A stretch of 64,000 nt of DNA from Zeimonas arvi. Lineage in GTDB: Bacteria; Pseudomonadota; Gammaproteobacteria; Burkholderiales; Burkholderiaceae_E. The notes under the pieces are model-generated. The model ran no database searches. It saw only the letters and a list, made by a program, of their open reading frames with translations, and was not told the DNA's origin. This document shows, in pieces, positions 42,210 to 53,917 of the stretch. The position numbers and the translations under genes are program-made. The stretch spans positions 552,105-616,104 of the forward strand of contig NZ_VDUY01000002.1 in the NCBI RefSeq assembly GCF_008039575.1. Reading direction: 5' to 3'. The first letter of the stretch is position 1; every line of letters starts with the position of its first letter.

Positions 42210-42289
42210 CGTGGTGAAGTCTCTTCGAGTTGTCTGGATTGCGGAATCTGGCCGGAGGCGATGCGGCCGCCCGGCGTCGGAATCGGGAT

Positions 42290-42316
42290 CATTGGGGCGC
42301 CCGCGGCGTTTTCAAG
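42290..42316 (-). promoter_or_regulatory. Sigma32 heat-shock promoter of htpG
   Basis: On the minus strand CTTGAA (42316-42311) and CCCCAATG (42297-42290) are separated by 13 bp. The sigma32 consensus is CTTGAA, 13-15 bp, CCCCATnT, so both the hexamer and the C-run match. It is placed 82 bp upstream of htpG, a heat-shock gene in E. coli. The -35 falls 2 bp beyond the stop of the upstream MocR gene, an economical layout. Confidence 0.8.
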
Positions 42317-43757
42317 CCCCGGCCACACCCGCCCGCGCCCGGACCTGACCCAGCACCTCCTGCAGGTCCGCCAGCATCCGCGGGTTGCAGGTGGTGGCCA
42401 CGTTGAAGCGCATCCAGGTGCTGGGCCGCTGGCCGGGCATGAACAGGCTGCCCGGCGCCATCAGGTAGCCGCGTTCGTGCATCGCCTGGGCCACCGAAGT
42501 GGTGTCCACGCCGGCATCCGCCCAGACGAACATGCCGATGCCGGGCGTCGCGAAGGGCCGCATGTCCAGCCGCTCGACGGCCCGCAGCGCGGGCTCGTAC
42601 GCCGCGGCGAGCCGGGCGCGCAGCCGATCGAGGTGCCGACGGTACTGCCCCTCGGACAGCACCCTGTGCACCAGTCGTTCGCCCAGCTCCGGCGAGGTCA
42701 GCCCGACCAGCATCTTGAGGTCGGTCAGCGCGCGGGCCAGGCCGGGCTCGCAGGCCACGAAGCCGACCCGCAGGCTGGCCGCCAGCGTCTTGGAGAAGCC
42801 GCCCAGGTAGACCACCCGCTGCAACTGGTCGAGCCCGGCCAGCCGCAGGCAGGGTTGCACCGCGGGCCCGGGATGCAGGTCGCCGTAGACGTCGTCCTCG
42901 ACGATCGTGAAGTCGAAGCGCTCGGCGAGTTGCAGCAGCCGGTAGGCCACCGCCGGTGCGATCGCGGTGCTGGTCGGGTTGTGCAGCACCGACACGGTCA
43001 CGAAGAGCTTCGGGCGATGCGCCTGCGCAAGCTCCTGCAGTCGGTCGAGGTCGGGGCCATCGGCGCCGCGCGGCACGCCGATGATCCGCGCACCCAGCAG
43101 CGACATCCGGCCGAACATCAGGAACCACGAGGGCTCGTCGACCAGCACCGTGTCGCCGGGCTTCAGGAAATGCTGGGCGATCAGGTCCAGCGCCTGCGAC
43201 ACGCCGTTGGTGGTGACGATCTGCTGGGCCCGGGCGCCGATGCCGAATTCCGCGAGCTTCTGGCGCAGGCGCTCGCGCAGCGGGCCGAAGCCCTGCGGGT
43301 CGCCGTAGTCGAGCAGCGGCGTCGCACCCTGCCGGCCCAGCGCGCGCAGGCCCGACGCCACGATGTCGGCGTCCAGCCAGTCGGTCGGCAGCACCCCGCC
43401 GCCCGGCATGTTCTGCGCCGGCAGCTTGCGGAACATGTTGCGCAGCAGCCAGCCGATGTCGATCCGCGCGCCCGCCGGCTCGGCCCAGGCGTCGGCCGCG
43501 CGCGGCGCCAGGCCGTCGCCGCGATCGCGCACGTAGAACCCGGACCCGCGCCGCGACTCCAGGTAGCCGCGCGCGATCAGCCGGTCGTAGGCCTCGACCA
43601 CGGTGAAACGCGACACGCCGTGCCCGGCGGCGAATTGCCTGACCGAGGGCATCCGGCTGCCGGGGCGCAGCAGGCGCTCGTCGATGCGCGCCGCGTACCA
43701 GTCGACGATCTGCTCGACCAGCGTGCGGTCGCTGCCGGGGGTGAGGATGCGTTCCAT
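42312..43757 (-). CDS. MocR-family regulator (GntR HTH + aminotransferase domain)
   Basis: A 481-residue PLP-dependent transcription factor. N-terminal winged helix of GntR type (about 7-75: LVEQIVDWYAARIDERLL, RMPSVRQFAAGHGVSRFTVVEAYDRL), a linker, then an aminotransferase fold (about 120-480) with Schiff-base lysine in GGFSKTLAASLR and the VLVDEPSWF motif. MocR proteins sense amines or amino acids and act on neighbouring genes; here it is divergent from the LysE exporter gene with an inverted repeat between. The start MERILTPG has the typical short N terminus. Confidence 0.93.
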   Translation of the reverse strand: MERILTPGSDRTLVEQIVDWYAARIDERLLRPGSRMPSVRQFAAGHGVSRFTVVEAYDRLIARGYLESRRGSGFYVRDRGDGLAPRAADAWAEPAGARIDIGWLLRNMFRKLPAQNMPGGGVLPTDWLDADIVASGLRALGRQGATPLLDYGDPQGFGPLRERLRQKLAEFGIGARAQQIVTTNGVSQALDLIAQHFLKPGDTVLVDEPSWFLMFGRMSLLGARIIGVPRGADGPDLDRLQELAQAHRPKLFVTVSVLHNPTSTAIAPAVAYRLLQLAERFDFTIVEDDVYGDLHPGPAVQPCLRLAGLDQLQRVVYLGGFSKTLAASLRVGFVACEPGLARALTDLKMLVGLTSPELGERLVHRVLSEGQYRRHLDRLRARLAAAYEPALRAVERLDMRPFATPGIGMFVWADAGVDTTSVAQAMHERGYLMAPGSLFMPGQRPSTWMRFNVATTCNPRMLADLQEVLGQVRARAGVAGA

Positions 43758-43779
43758 GGGGTGCCGTGCTGTCGAATCG

Positions 43780-43819
43780 ACCGGAACAGTCCGCATCCGA
43801 CTTGGCGAACTGTACCGGT
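43780..43819. promoter_or_regulatory. Inverted repeat between mocR and lysE, likely MocR operator
   Basis: ACCGGAACAGT (43780-43790) and ACTGTACCGGT (43809-43819) are inverted complements at 10 of 11 positions, 18 bp apart. Centre-to-centre spacing of 29 bp is close to three helical turns, so dimers could bind one face. The right arm is part of the exact palindrome GTACCGGTAC (43812-43821). The repeat is between the divergent starts at 43757 and 43852 and fits a MocR binding site. Confidence 0.65.
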
Positions 43820-43851
43820 ACCGTATATGCGGACGAGTCTACACTCGCGGC

Positions 43852-44484
43852 ATGCAATCGCTCCAGTTCCTGTCCGGCAACTGGCAGGTGGACCTGCCGC
43901 TGCTCGCCGCCTTCACCTGGTTCGCCTGGGTCGGTTCGGTGACCCCGGGGCCCAACTGCGCGTTGGCCCTGTCGACCGCCGCCAACTTCGGGCCGCGCAG
44001 CGTGGGCCCGCACATGCTGGGCGTGGCCATCGGCTTCTCGGCGATGCTCGCGGCCGCGCTCGCCGGCGCGCACGGGCTGCTGCTGGCCGTACCCTGGCTG
44101 GCCGCCGCGCTGAAGTGGTTCGGCATCGCCTGGCTGGCCTGGATGGGCATGCAGCTGGCCCGTTCGCGCAGTCTGTCCGACCGGCGCAGCGCCCGGCCGC
44201 CGCGGGTGTACGAAAGCACGCTGCTGCAGTTCGCCAACCCGAAGGCCTGGATGCTGATGACCGCCACCGTCGGCGCCTACCAGGGGCTGGCTCGTCCCGG
44301 CTGGCTCAACGGGCTGCTGATCGTGGCGATCTTCGTCGGTTGCTGCATGGTCGCGCTGGTGCTCTGGGCCTGGGCTGGAGCGGCGCTGCGTCAGTGGCTG
44401 GCCGACGGGCGCAGGCTCGCCTGGTTCAACGGGCTGCTGGGCTTGTCGCTGGTCGCGACCGCCGGCTGGCTCGCCCTGTCATGA
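43852..44484 (+). CDS. LysE-family amino acid exporter
   Basis: A 210-residue membrane exporter of the LysE/RhtB type with about six helices. The conserved TPGPN motif is at 31-35 (WVGSVTPGPNCALAL), and NPKAWMLMTATVGAY is the second family block. Divergent from the MocR regulator, which probably controls it. The substrate cannot be told; basic or neutral amino acids or an amine are typical. Confidence 0.9.
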   Translation: MQSLQFLSGNWQVDLPLLAAFTWFAWVGSVTPGPNCALALSTAANFGPRSVGPHMLGVAIGFSAMLAAALAGAHGLLLAVPWLAAALKWFGIAWLAWMGMQLARSRSLSDRRSARPPRVYESTLLQFANPKAWMLMTATVGAYQGLARPGWLNGLLIVAIFVGCCMVALVLWAWAGAALRQWLADGRRLAWFNGLLGLSLVATAGWLALS

Positions 44485-44521
44485 GCGCGCGCGGTCCGAT
44501 GAGCAGCGGGCGCACCGTCCG

Positions 44522-45430
44522 ATGAGCACGCTGGCACTGCACTCGAACGAAACCCGCGGCATGCTGCTCGGCCTGGTCGGCGTGGCGATGTTCGCGATGA
44601 CGCTGCCGATGACCCGGCTGGCGGTCGCCGCGCTCGATCCGGTCTGGCTCGCCTTCGCGCGGGCCGAAGGCGCCGCGCTGCTGGCCGCGATCGCGCTGCT
44701 CGCCAGCCGCACCAAGCGGCCCGCGCGGCGCCACTGGCCGGCCCTGGCGGCAACCGCCGGCGGCGTGGTGCTCGGCTTCCCCCTCTTCTCCTCGATCGCG
44801 ATGCGGCACACCGATGCTTCGCACGGGGCGGTGATCACAGGCCTGATGCCGCTGGCCACCGCGCTGATCGCCACCCGGCTGGCCGGCGAGCGGCCGAGCC
44901 GCGGCTTCTGGATCGCGGCGATCGCCGGCAGCCTGCTGGTCTGCGCCTTTGCGCTGCGGGAGGGCGCCGGCCGGATCGGCGCCGGCGACCTGGCGATGCT
45001 GGCCGCGGTCGTGACCGGCGCGGCCGGCTATGCCTGGGGCGGCCGGCTCGCGCGCGAGCTCGGCGGATGGCAGACGATCGCCTGGGTGCTGGTGTTCAGC
45101 GCCCCGGTGCTGGCCCTGCCCACGCTTTGGCTGAGCCTGCGTGCCGACTTCGCGGGCGCAGGCCTCCCCGCCTGGTCCGGATTCCTCTGGGTCACCGTCT
45201 TCAGCCAGTTCGTCGGCTTCTTCTTCTGGTACGGCGGCATGGCGATCGGCGGCGTGGCGCGGGTCTCGCAGGTCCAGTTGTTGCAGCTCTTCATGACTCT
45301 GGTCTTCGCCGCGTGGATCGGCGGAGAGCGGGTCGACGCCTGGACCTGGGCGGTGGCCGCGACGGTCGTCGCGATCGTGGCGGCCGGCCGCCGCGCGCCG
45401 GTGAAGGCGCTCTCCATGGCCGCACGCTGA
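44522..45430 (+). CDS. EamA/DMT-family transporter
   Basis: A 302-residue 10-helix transporter with two EamA domains: the first about 10-145 (GMLLGLVGVAMFAMTLPMTRLAVA, ALIATRLAGERPSRGFW), the second about 155-290 (DLAMLAAVVTGAAGYAWGGRL, FFFWYGGMAIGGVARVSQVQLLQLFMT). It starts 37 bp after lysE and may be in the same transcript, which would make it a second amino-acid or amine exporter. Substrate unknown. Confidence 0.9.
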   Translation: MSTLALHSNETRGMLLGLVGVAMFAMTLPMTRLAVAALDPVWLAFARAEGAALLAAIALLASRTKRPARRHWPALAATAGGVVLGFPLFSSIAMRHTDASHGAVITGLMPLATALIATRLAGERPSRGFWIAAIAGSLLVCAFALREGAGRIGAGDLAMLAAVVTGAAGYAWGGRLARELGGWQTIAWVLVFSAPVLALPTLWLSLRADFAGAGLPAWSGFLWVTVFSQFVGFFFWYGGMAIGGVARVSQVQLLQLFMTLVFAAWIGGERVDAWTWAVAATVVAIVAAGRRAPVKALSMAAR

Positions 45431-45549
45431 GAGGCGGTGCAGGCGTCCGCCGTCCTTGTGCGCCGCGGCGTGCCAAACGGCCCGGGACCGGGTCCAATCC
45501 GGCGAAACCGGCGTCGCGCCTCGCGGCCGGCACCCCGAGGACCATTCCC

Positions 45550-46947
45550 ATGGACCACGCGATCGAAACGGACTACCTGGTGGTGGGCACCGGCGCCGCC
45601 GGCATGGCCTTCACCGATTCGCTGCTCACCCACTCGGACGCCACCGTCACCCTCGTCGACCGGCGCCACGCACCCGGCGGGCACTGGATCGATGCCTACC
45701 CTTTCGTGCGCCTGCACCAGCCGTCCGCGTTCTACGGCGTCGAGTCGCTGCCGCTGGGACGCGACACGATCGAGCGATCGGGGCTGAACGCCGGCTACTA
45801 CGAGCGGGCCGGCGCCGACGATCTGCGCGCCTACTTCGCCGAGGTGATGGCGCAGCACTTCCTGCCTGGCGGACGCGTGCGCCACTTCCCCTGCAGCGAG
45901 TTCCTCGGCGGCGAGGCCGGCATCTACCGCTTCGCCTCGCGGCTCACCGGCGCCACGCATTCGGTGCGCGTGCGGCGCAAGCTTGTGGACACCACCTATC
46001 TCGAAGGCGACATCCCCGCCACCAGCCCGCCCCCCTTCGAGGTGGCCGACGGCGTCCGCTGCGTGGCGGCGGGCGACATCGCCCGCATCGCCGAACGCCC
46101 TGGCCGCTTCGTCGTGATCGGCGCCGGCAAGACCGCGCTCGATGTCTGCACCTGGCTGCTCGAACAGGAGGTGCCGGCGTCGGCCATCCGCTGGATCAAG
46201 CCCAGGGAGAGCTGGTGGCTGAGCCGCCGCTTCCACCAGCCGCACGAGGGCCTGCCCGATTTCCACGCAAGCGTCGGCATGCAGCTGCAGGCCGCGGCCC
46301 AGGCCACGTCGATCGACGATCTGTTCGCCCGGCTGGAAGCCGAGGGCTACTTCCTGCGGGTCGACACGAACGTGGCGCCGTCGATGTGCCGGGGCGCGAT
46401 CGTCAGCGAAGCGGAAGTGGACCTGCTGCGCCAGATCGAGGACGTGGTGCGCCTGGGCCGGGTACGCCGGATCGAGCCCGACCGGATCGTGCTCGACGAA
46501 GGCTCGGTGCCCACCGACAGCGAGGCGATCCACGTGCACTGCGCCGCGCGCGGACTGGCGCGTCCGCCCCTGCGGCCGGTCTTCGAAGCCGACCGGGTCA
46601 CCGTGCAGCCGCTCTTCTGGGGCTTCGCCTGCTACCAGTTCGCGCTGCTCGGGGTGATCGAGGCCTGCGTCGAGAGCACCGAGGAGAAGAACCGGCTGTG
46701 CCGGCCCATCCATTACTGGGACAGGAACGCCGACTACCCCTCGGCTTTCCTGGCGATGCTCGCCTCGGAGCAGGCGCGCGCCGCGCATCCGGCGGTATCG
46801 GCCTGGGCGCGCGAGGCGCGACTCAACCCGCTCGGCGGGATAGGCAAGTATCGCGACCACCCGACCGTCGCCCGGACACGCGAGCAGTTCAGGCAGTTCG
46901 GCGCCGCAGCGGCCGGGAACCTCGCGAAGCTGCTCGCGACCAGGTGA
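45550..46947 (+). CDS. FAD/NAD(P)-binding monooxygenase-like flavoprotein
   Basis: A 465-residue flavoprotein. FAD-binding Rossmann fold TDYLVVGTGAAGMAFTDSLL (7-26), then ALVDRR-type acidic end and PGGHWIDAYPFVRLHQPSAFYGV, and a second nucleotide fold FVVIGAGKTALDVCTWLL (about 188-205). This layout is like flavin-containing or Baeyer-Villiger monooxygenases, but the BVMO fingerprint is not seen. It starts 119 bp after the DMT gene and is convergent with the ECH gene. The substrate is unknown. Confidence 0.8.
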   Translation: MDHAIETDYLVVGTGAAGMAFTDSLLTHSDATVTLVDRRHAPGGHWIDAYPFVRLHQPSAFYGVESLPLGRDTIERSGLNAGYYERAGADDLRAYFAEVMAQHFLPGGRVRHFPCSEFLGGEAGIYRFASRLTGATHSVRVRRKLVDTTYLEGDIPATSPPPFEVADGVRCVAAGDIARIAERPGRFVVIGAGKTALDVCTWLLEQEVPASAIRWIKPRESWWLSRRFHQPHEGLPDFHASVGMQLQAAAQATSIDDLFARLEAEGYFLRVDTNVAPSMCRGAIVSEAEVDLLRQIEDVVRLGRVRRIEPDRIVLDEGSVPTDSEAIHVHCAARGLARPPLRPVFEADRVTVQPLFWGFACYQFALLGVIEACVESTEEKNRLCRPIHYWDRNADYPSAFLAMLASEQARAAHPAVSAWAREARLNPLGGIGKYRDHPTVARTREQFRQFGAAAAGNLAKLLATR

Positions 46948-47013
46948 ATCGGGGCGGATCCGGGCACGCGATCGGGCGCTCCGACGCGCGCCCGGGTGCG
47001 ACGCCCGGCGACG

Positions 47014-48102
47014 TCAGCCGGCGAAGTGCGCCGCGACATCCGCGGCGTCGACATCCTCGAAGCGCGCCGGCGACCACTTCGGCGACCGGTCCTTGTCGAT
47101 CAGCAGCGCGCGAACGCCTTCCGGGAAGTCGTGGTGGCGCTGGAAGTTGCGCGCCAGCACCAGGTCCAGCCGCAGCACTTCGGCGATCGACATCTGGCGC
47201 GTGCGCCGCAGGTACTCGAAGGTGACGTGCGCCGCGGTCGGCGAGCCGTTGGCCAGGTTGTCGGCGGCGGTGCGGAAGAACTCGTCCTCGGCAGCGGCTG
47301 CGAGCAGCGCATCGCGCACGCCGGCCACCGTGGGCTGCATGGCGATGAAGCGGATCGCATCGAAATACTGCTGCAGGTTCGACACCGGCATGCCGGCCTT
47401 CCAGCGCCGGTGATGCGACAGGCACAGGCGGCTCAGCCGCTCGCGATCGGCGGCCGGCTCGCCGGTCCAGGGCAGCGCCAGCATCTCGTCGCAGAAGCCG
47501 GCACGCGCCTCCTGGGGCACGAAGGCGTCGGCCAGGCCGGCGAAGATCGCATCGGCCTCGTTGACGATCATGCCGGTCAGCGCCATCACGGCGCCGGCGC
47601 CGCCGGGCAGGCGATTCAGGAACCAGCCGCCGCCCACATCGGGGAAGAGGCCGATGTGGATCTCGGGCATCGCGATCTTGCTGCCCTCGGACACGATCCG
47701 GTGGCTCGCGCCGACCGACAGCCCGACGCCGCCGCCCATGCACACGCCGTGCGCCCAGGACAGGAAGGGCTTGGGATAGGTGTGGATCAGCAAGTCGAGC
47801 GTGTACTCGACGTCGAAGAAGGCATCGCCGTAGACGAAGCGCTGCGGGCCGCCCGCGCGCACCTCGCGGATCACGCCGGCCACATCGCCGCCCGCGCAGA
47901 AGCCCTTGGGCCCCTCGCCTTCCAGCACCACGGCCACGATGCCTTCGTCGGAGGCCCAGGCGCGGAAGCGGTCCAGCATCAGCTGGCACATCTCCAGCGT
48001 GAGCGCGTTCAGCTGCTTCGGACGGTTCAGCCTGGCGAAGCCGATCCGGCGGCCACCGCCGGTCTCGCATTCTTCGAACAGCACCGGTGCTTGCTCGGTC
48101 AT
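47014..48102 (-). CDS. Enoyl-CoA hydratase/isomerase family, HIBYL-CoA hydrolase type
   Basis: A 362-residue crotonase-fold protein. The length, plus GFCAGGDVAGVIRE, GVCMGGGVGLSVGASHRIV and EIHIGLFPDVGGGWFLNRL, match the ECH_2 group that includes 3-hydroxyisobutyryl-CoA hydrolase of valine degradation. Catalytic Glu and Asp are present in PEIHIGLFPD. No other valine-pathway gene is near. It is 16 bp after parC on the same strand. Confidence 0.88.
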   Translation of the reverse strand: MTEQAPVLFEECETGGGRRIGFARLNRPKQLNALTLEMCQLMLDRFRAWASDEGIVAVVLEGEGPKGFCAGGDVAGVIREVRAGGPQRFVYGDAFFDVEYTLDLLIHTYPKPFLSWAHGVCMGGGVGLSVGASHRIVSEGSKIAMPEIHIGLFPDVGGGWFLNRLPGGAGAVMALTGMIVNEADAIFAGLADAFVPQEARAGFCDEMLALPWTGEPAADRERLSRLCLSHHRRWKAGMPVSNLQQYFDAIRFIAMQPTVAGVRDALLAAAAEDEFFRTAADNLANGSPTAAHVTFEYLRRTRQMSIAEVLRLDLVLARNFQRHHDFPEGVRALLIDKDRSPKWSPARFEDVDAADVAAHFAG

Positions 48103-48118
48103 TCTCGTATGTCCTCGT

Positions 48119-50440
<2,322 letters not shown>

Positions 50441-50456
50441 GGAATTCTTGTGGTGA

Positions 50457-52436
<1,980 letters not shown>

Positions 52437-52457
52437 GTAGGGAAAAGGGAAGCGCGC

Positions 52458-52616
52458 TCAGCGCGAGATCGGGATGCCGCACATCTGCAGCATGCTCGCG
52501 AAATCGAGGACGCGATCGGGACTCAGGTAGGCCATGAAGGCCCAGACGACGGCGAAACCGAGCACCGCGGCCAGCGCGGTCCAGCCCGCCGCGCGCAGCA
52601 GGCGCGGCGCGTTCAC
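52458..52616 (-). CDS. Small membrane protein (52 residues)
   Basis: A 52-residue frame starting at GTG (MNAPRLLRAAG) with GGAGG 5 bp upstream. It encodes one strong transmembrane helix at about residues 8-30 (GWTALAAVLGFAVVWAFMAYL) and a short tail FASMLQMCGIPISR. It lies 21 bp upstream of parE on the same strand. The ribosome site and the hydrophobic run argue that it is real. No family was recognised; a link to topoisomerase IV is only positional. Confidence 0.6.
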   Translation of the reverse strand: MNAPRLLRAAGWTALAAVLGFAVVWAFMAYLSPDRVLDFASMLQMCGIPISR

Positions 52617-52636
52617 GACGGCCTCCGCCGGGCGGC

Positions 52637-52677
52637 TAGAATCGTGCAATGGATCGGTTTCATGAGCCCCGATTCTA
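52637..52677. promoter_or_regulatory. Inverted TAGAATCG repeat between divergent genes
   Basis: TAGAATCG (52637-52644) and its exact complement CGATTCTA (52670-52677) stand 25 bp apart in the region between the small membrane protein/parE transcript and the trans-sulfuration gene. Each TAGAAT also differs from the -10 consensus TATAAT at one base, and each is in the right direction for one of the two divergent genes. So the symmetry may reflect two facing -10 boxes or a regulator site. Confidence 0.5.
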
Positions 52678-52713
52678 CTTGCCGCCCGCCCCTGCCGCCC
52701 GAGCCGACCGAAA

Positions 52714-53898
52714 ATGGACCCGATGCGCCCCGCCCCCGACACCCTTCTGATCCACGGCGACCGGGATCTTCGCGACGACAGTTCGCTGGCGCCGCCGATC
52801 CTGCCCTCGGTCACGCACAGCGCCGCCGACGCCGTCGAGTTCGCCGAGATGGCGAGCACCCCGCGGCACCCGCGCTTCTACACCCGTTACGGCAACCCGA
52901 CCCACGAGCGCGCAGCGCGGCTGATCACCGGGCTCGAGGGCGCCGAGGCCGGCCTGATGACCGCCAGCGGCATGGGCGCGATCAGCGCGGTGGCGCTGGG
53001 CCTGCTGAAGGCTGGCGACCTCGCGGTGGGCCAGACCAGCCATTACATGGGCACCACCAAGCTCTTCACCGAGATGTTGCCGCGCTTCGGGGTTCGCACC
53101 CGGCTGGTCGACCAGACCGACACCGCCGGCCTGCTCGCCGCGATCGGCGAGGGCGCGCGGCTGGTGATGGTGGAGACCCCGGTGAACCCCACGATGGCCG
53201 TCACCGACCTGGCCGCGGTCGCGCAGGCGGCCCGGGCGGCGGGCGCGATCAGCGTGGCCGACAATACCTTCGCCAGCCCGATCAACCAGCGCCCGCTGGC
53301 GCACGGCATCGACCTGGTGGTGCACAGCGCCACCAAGTACCTGGGCGGCCACCACGACCTGATCGCGGGCGCGGTGGCCGGACCGACGGCGCTGGTCGAG
53401 AAGATCTGGGACAGCGCGATCGTGCTCGGCGCCACGCTGGGCGCCTTCGACGCCTGGCTGCTGCTGCGCGGCCTGCGCACGCTGCCCCTGAGAGTGGCGC
53501 GCGCCAACGACAACGCGATGGCGGCGGCGCGCTTCCTCGAGGCGCATCCGGCGGTCGAGGCGGTGCACTACCCCGGCCTCGAGTCGCACCCGCAGCACGC
53601 GCTCGCCCGTCGCCAGATGAGCGGCTTCGGCGGGGTGCTGGCGGTGAGGATCCGCGGCGGCTACGAACCCGCCGCGCGCTTCGTGGCCGCCTTGCGGCTG
53701 TTCACCAATGCGGTGAGCCTGGGCGGCGTCGAGTCGCTGGCGGTTCACGCGGCCGCGATGTGGGCGGGCACGCTGGACGACGCGCAGATGCGCGCGGCGG
53801 GCGTGGAGCCCAACCTGGTCAGGCTGGCCTGCGGCATCGAGGCGCCGGACGACCTGATCGCGGACCTTCGCCAGGCGCTGGACGCCACCAGCGCCTGA
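52714..53898 (+). CDS. Trans-sulfuration PLP enzyme (cystathionine/methionine lyase family)
   Basis: A 394-residue Cys/Met metabolism PLP enzyme. The Schiff-base lysine is Lys208 in HSATKYLGGH, with RYGNPTHERAARLITGLEGAEAG and the SGMGAISA phosphate loop. Cystathionine beta/gamma-lyase, methionine gamma-lyase and O-acetylhomoserine sulfhydrylase share these, and they cannot be told apart by eye. No methionine gene is near. An alternative ATG three codons in (MRPAP) is possible. It is convergent with kup (19 bp). Confidence 0.88.
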   Translation: MDPMRPAPDTLLIHGDRDLRDDSSLAPPILPSVTHSAADAVEFAEMASTPRHPRFYTRYGNPTHERAARLITGLEGAEAGLMTASGMGAISAVALGLLKAGDLAVGQTSHYMGTTKLFTEMLPRFGVRTRLVDQTDTAGLLAAIGEGARLVMVETPVNPTMAVTDLAAVAQAARAAGAISVADNTFASPINQRPLAHGIDLVVHSATKYLGGHHDLIAGAVAGPTALVEKIWDSAIVLGATLGAFDAWLLLRGLRTLPLRVARANDNAMAAARFLEAHPAVEAVHYPGLESHPQHALARRQMSGFGGVLAVRIRGGYEPAARFVAALRLFTNAVSLGGVESLAVHAAAMWAGTLDDAQMRAAGVEPNLVRLACGIEAPDDLIADLRQALDATSA

Positions 53899-53917
53899 AC
53901 CTGTCCCGCCCGGGCGC

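Noticed and set aside
40746..44525. Open frame of 1259 codons on the plus strand across htpG and mocR
   Set aside because: Antisense to two well-identified genes and crosses their intergenic promoter; composition is His/Arg/Gln-rich with no domains.
46974..46993. GGGCGC...GCGCCC stem between two convergent genes as terminator
   Set aside because: Only 6 bp with an 8-nt loop and no T run; expected by chance in GC-rich DNA.
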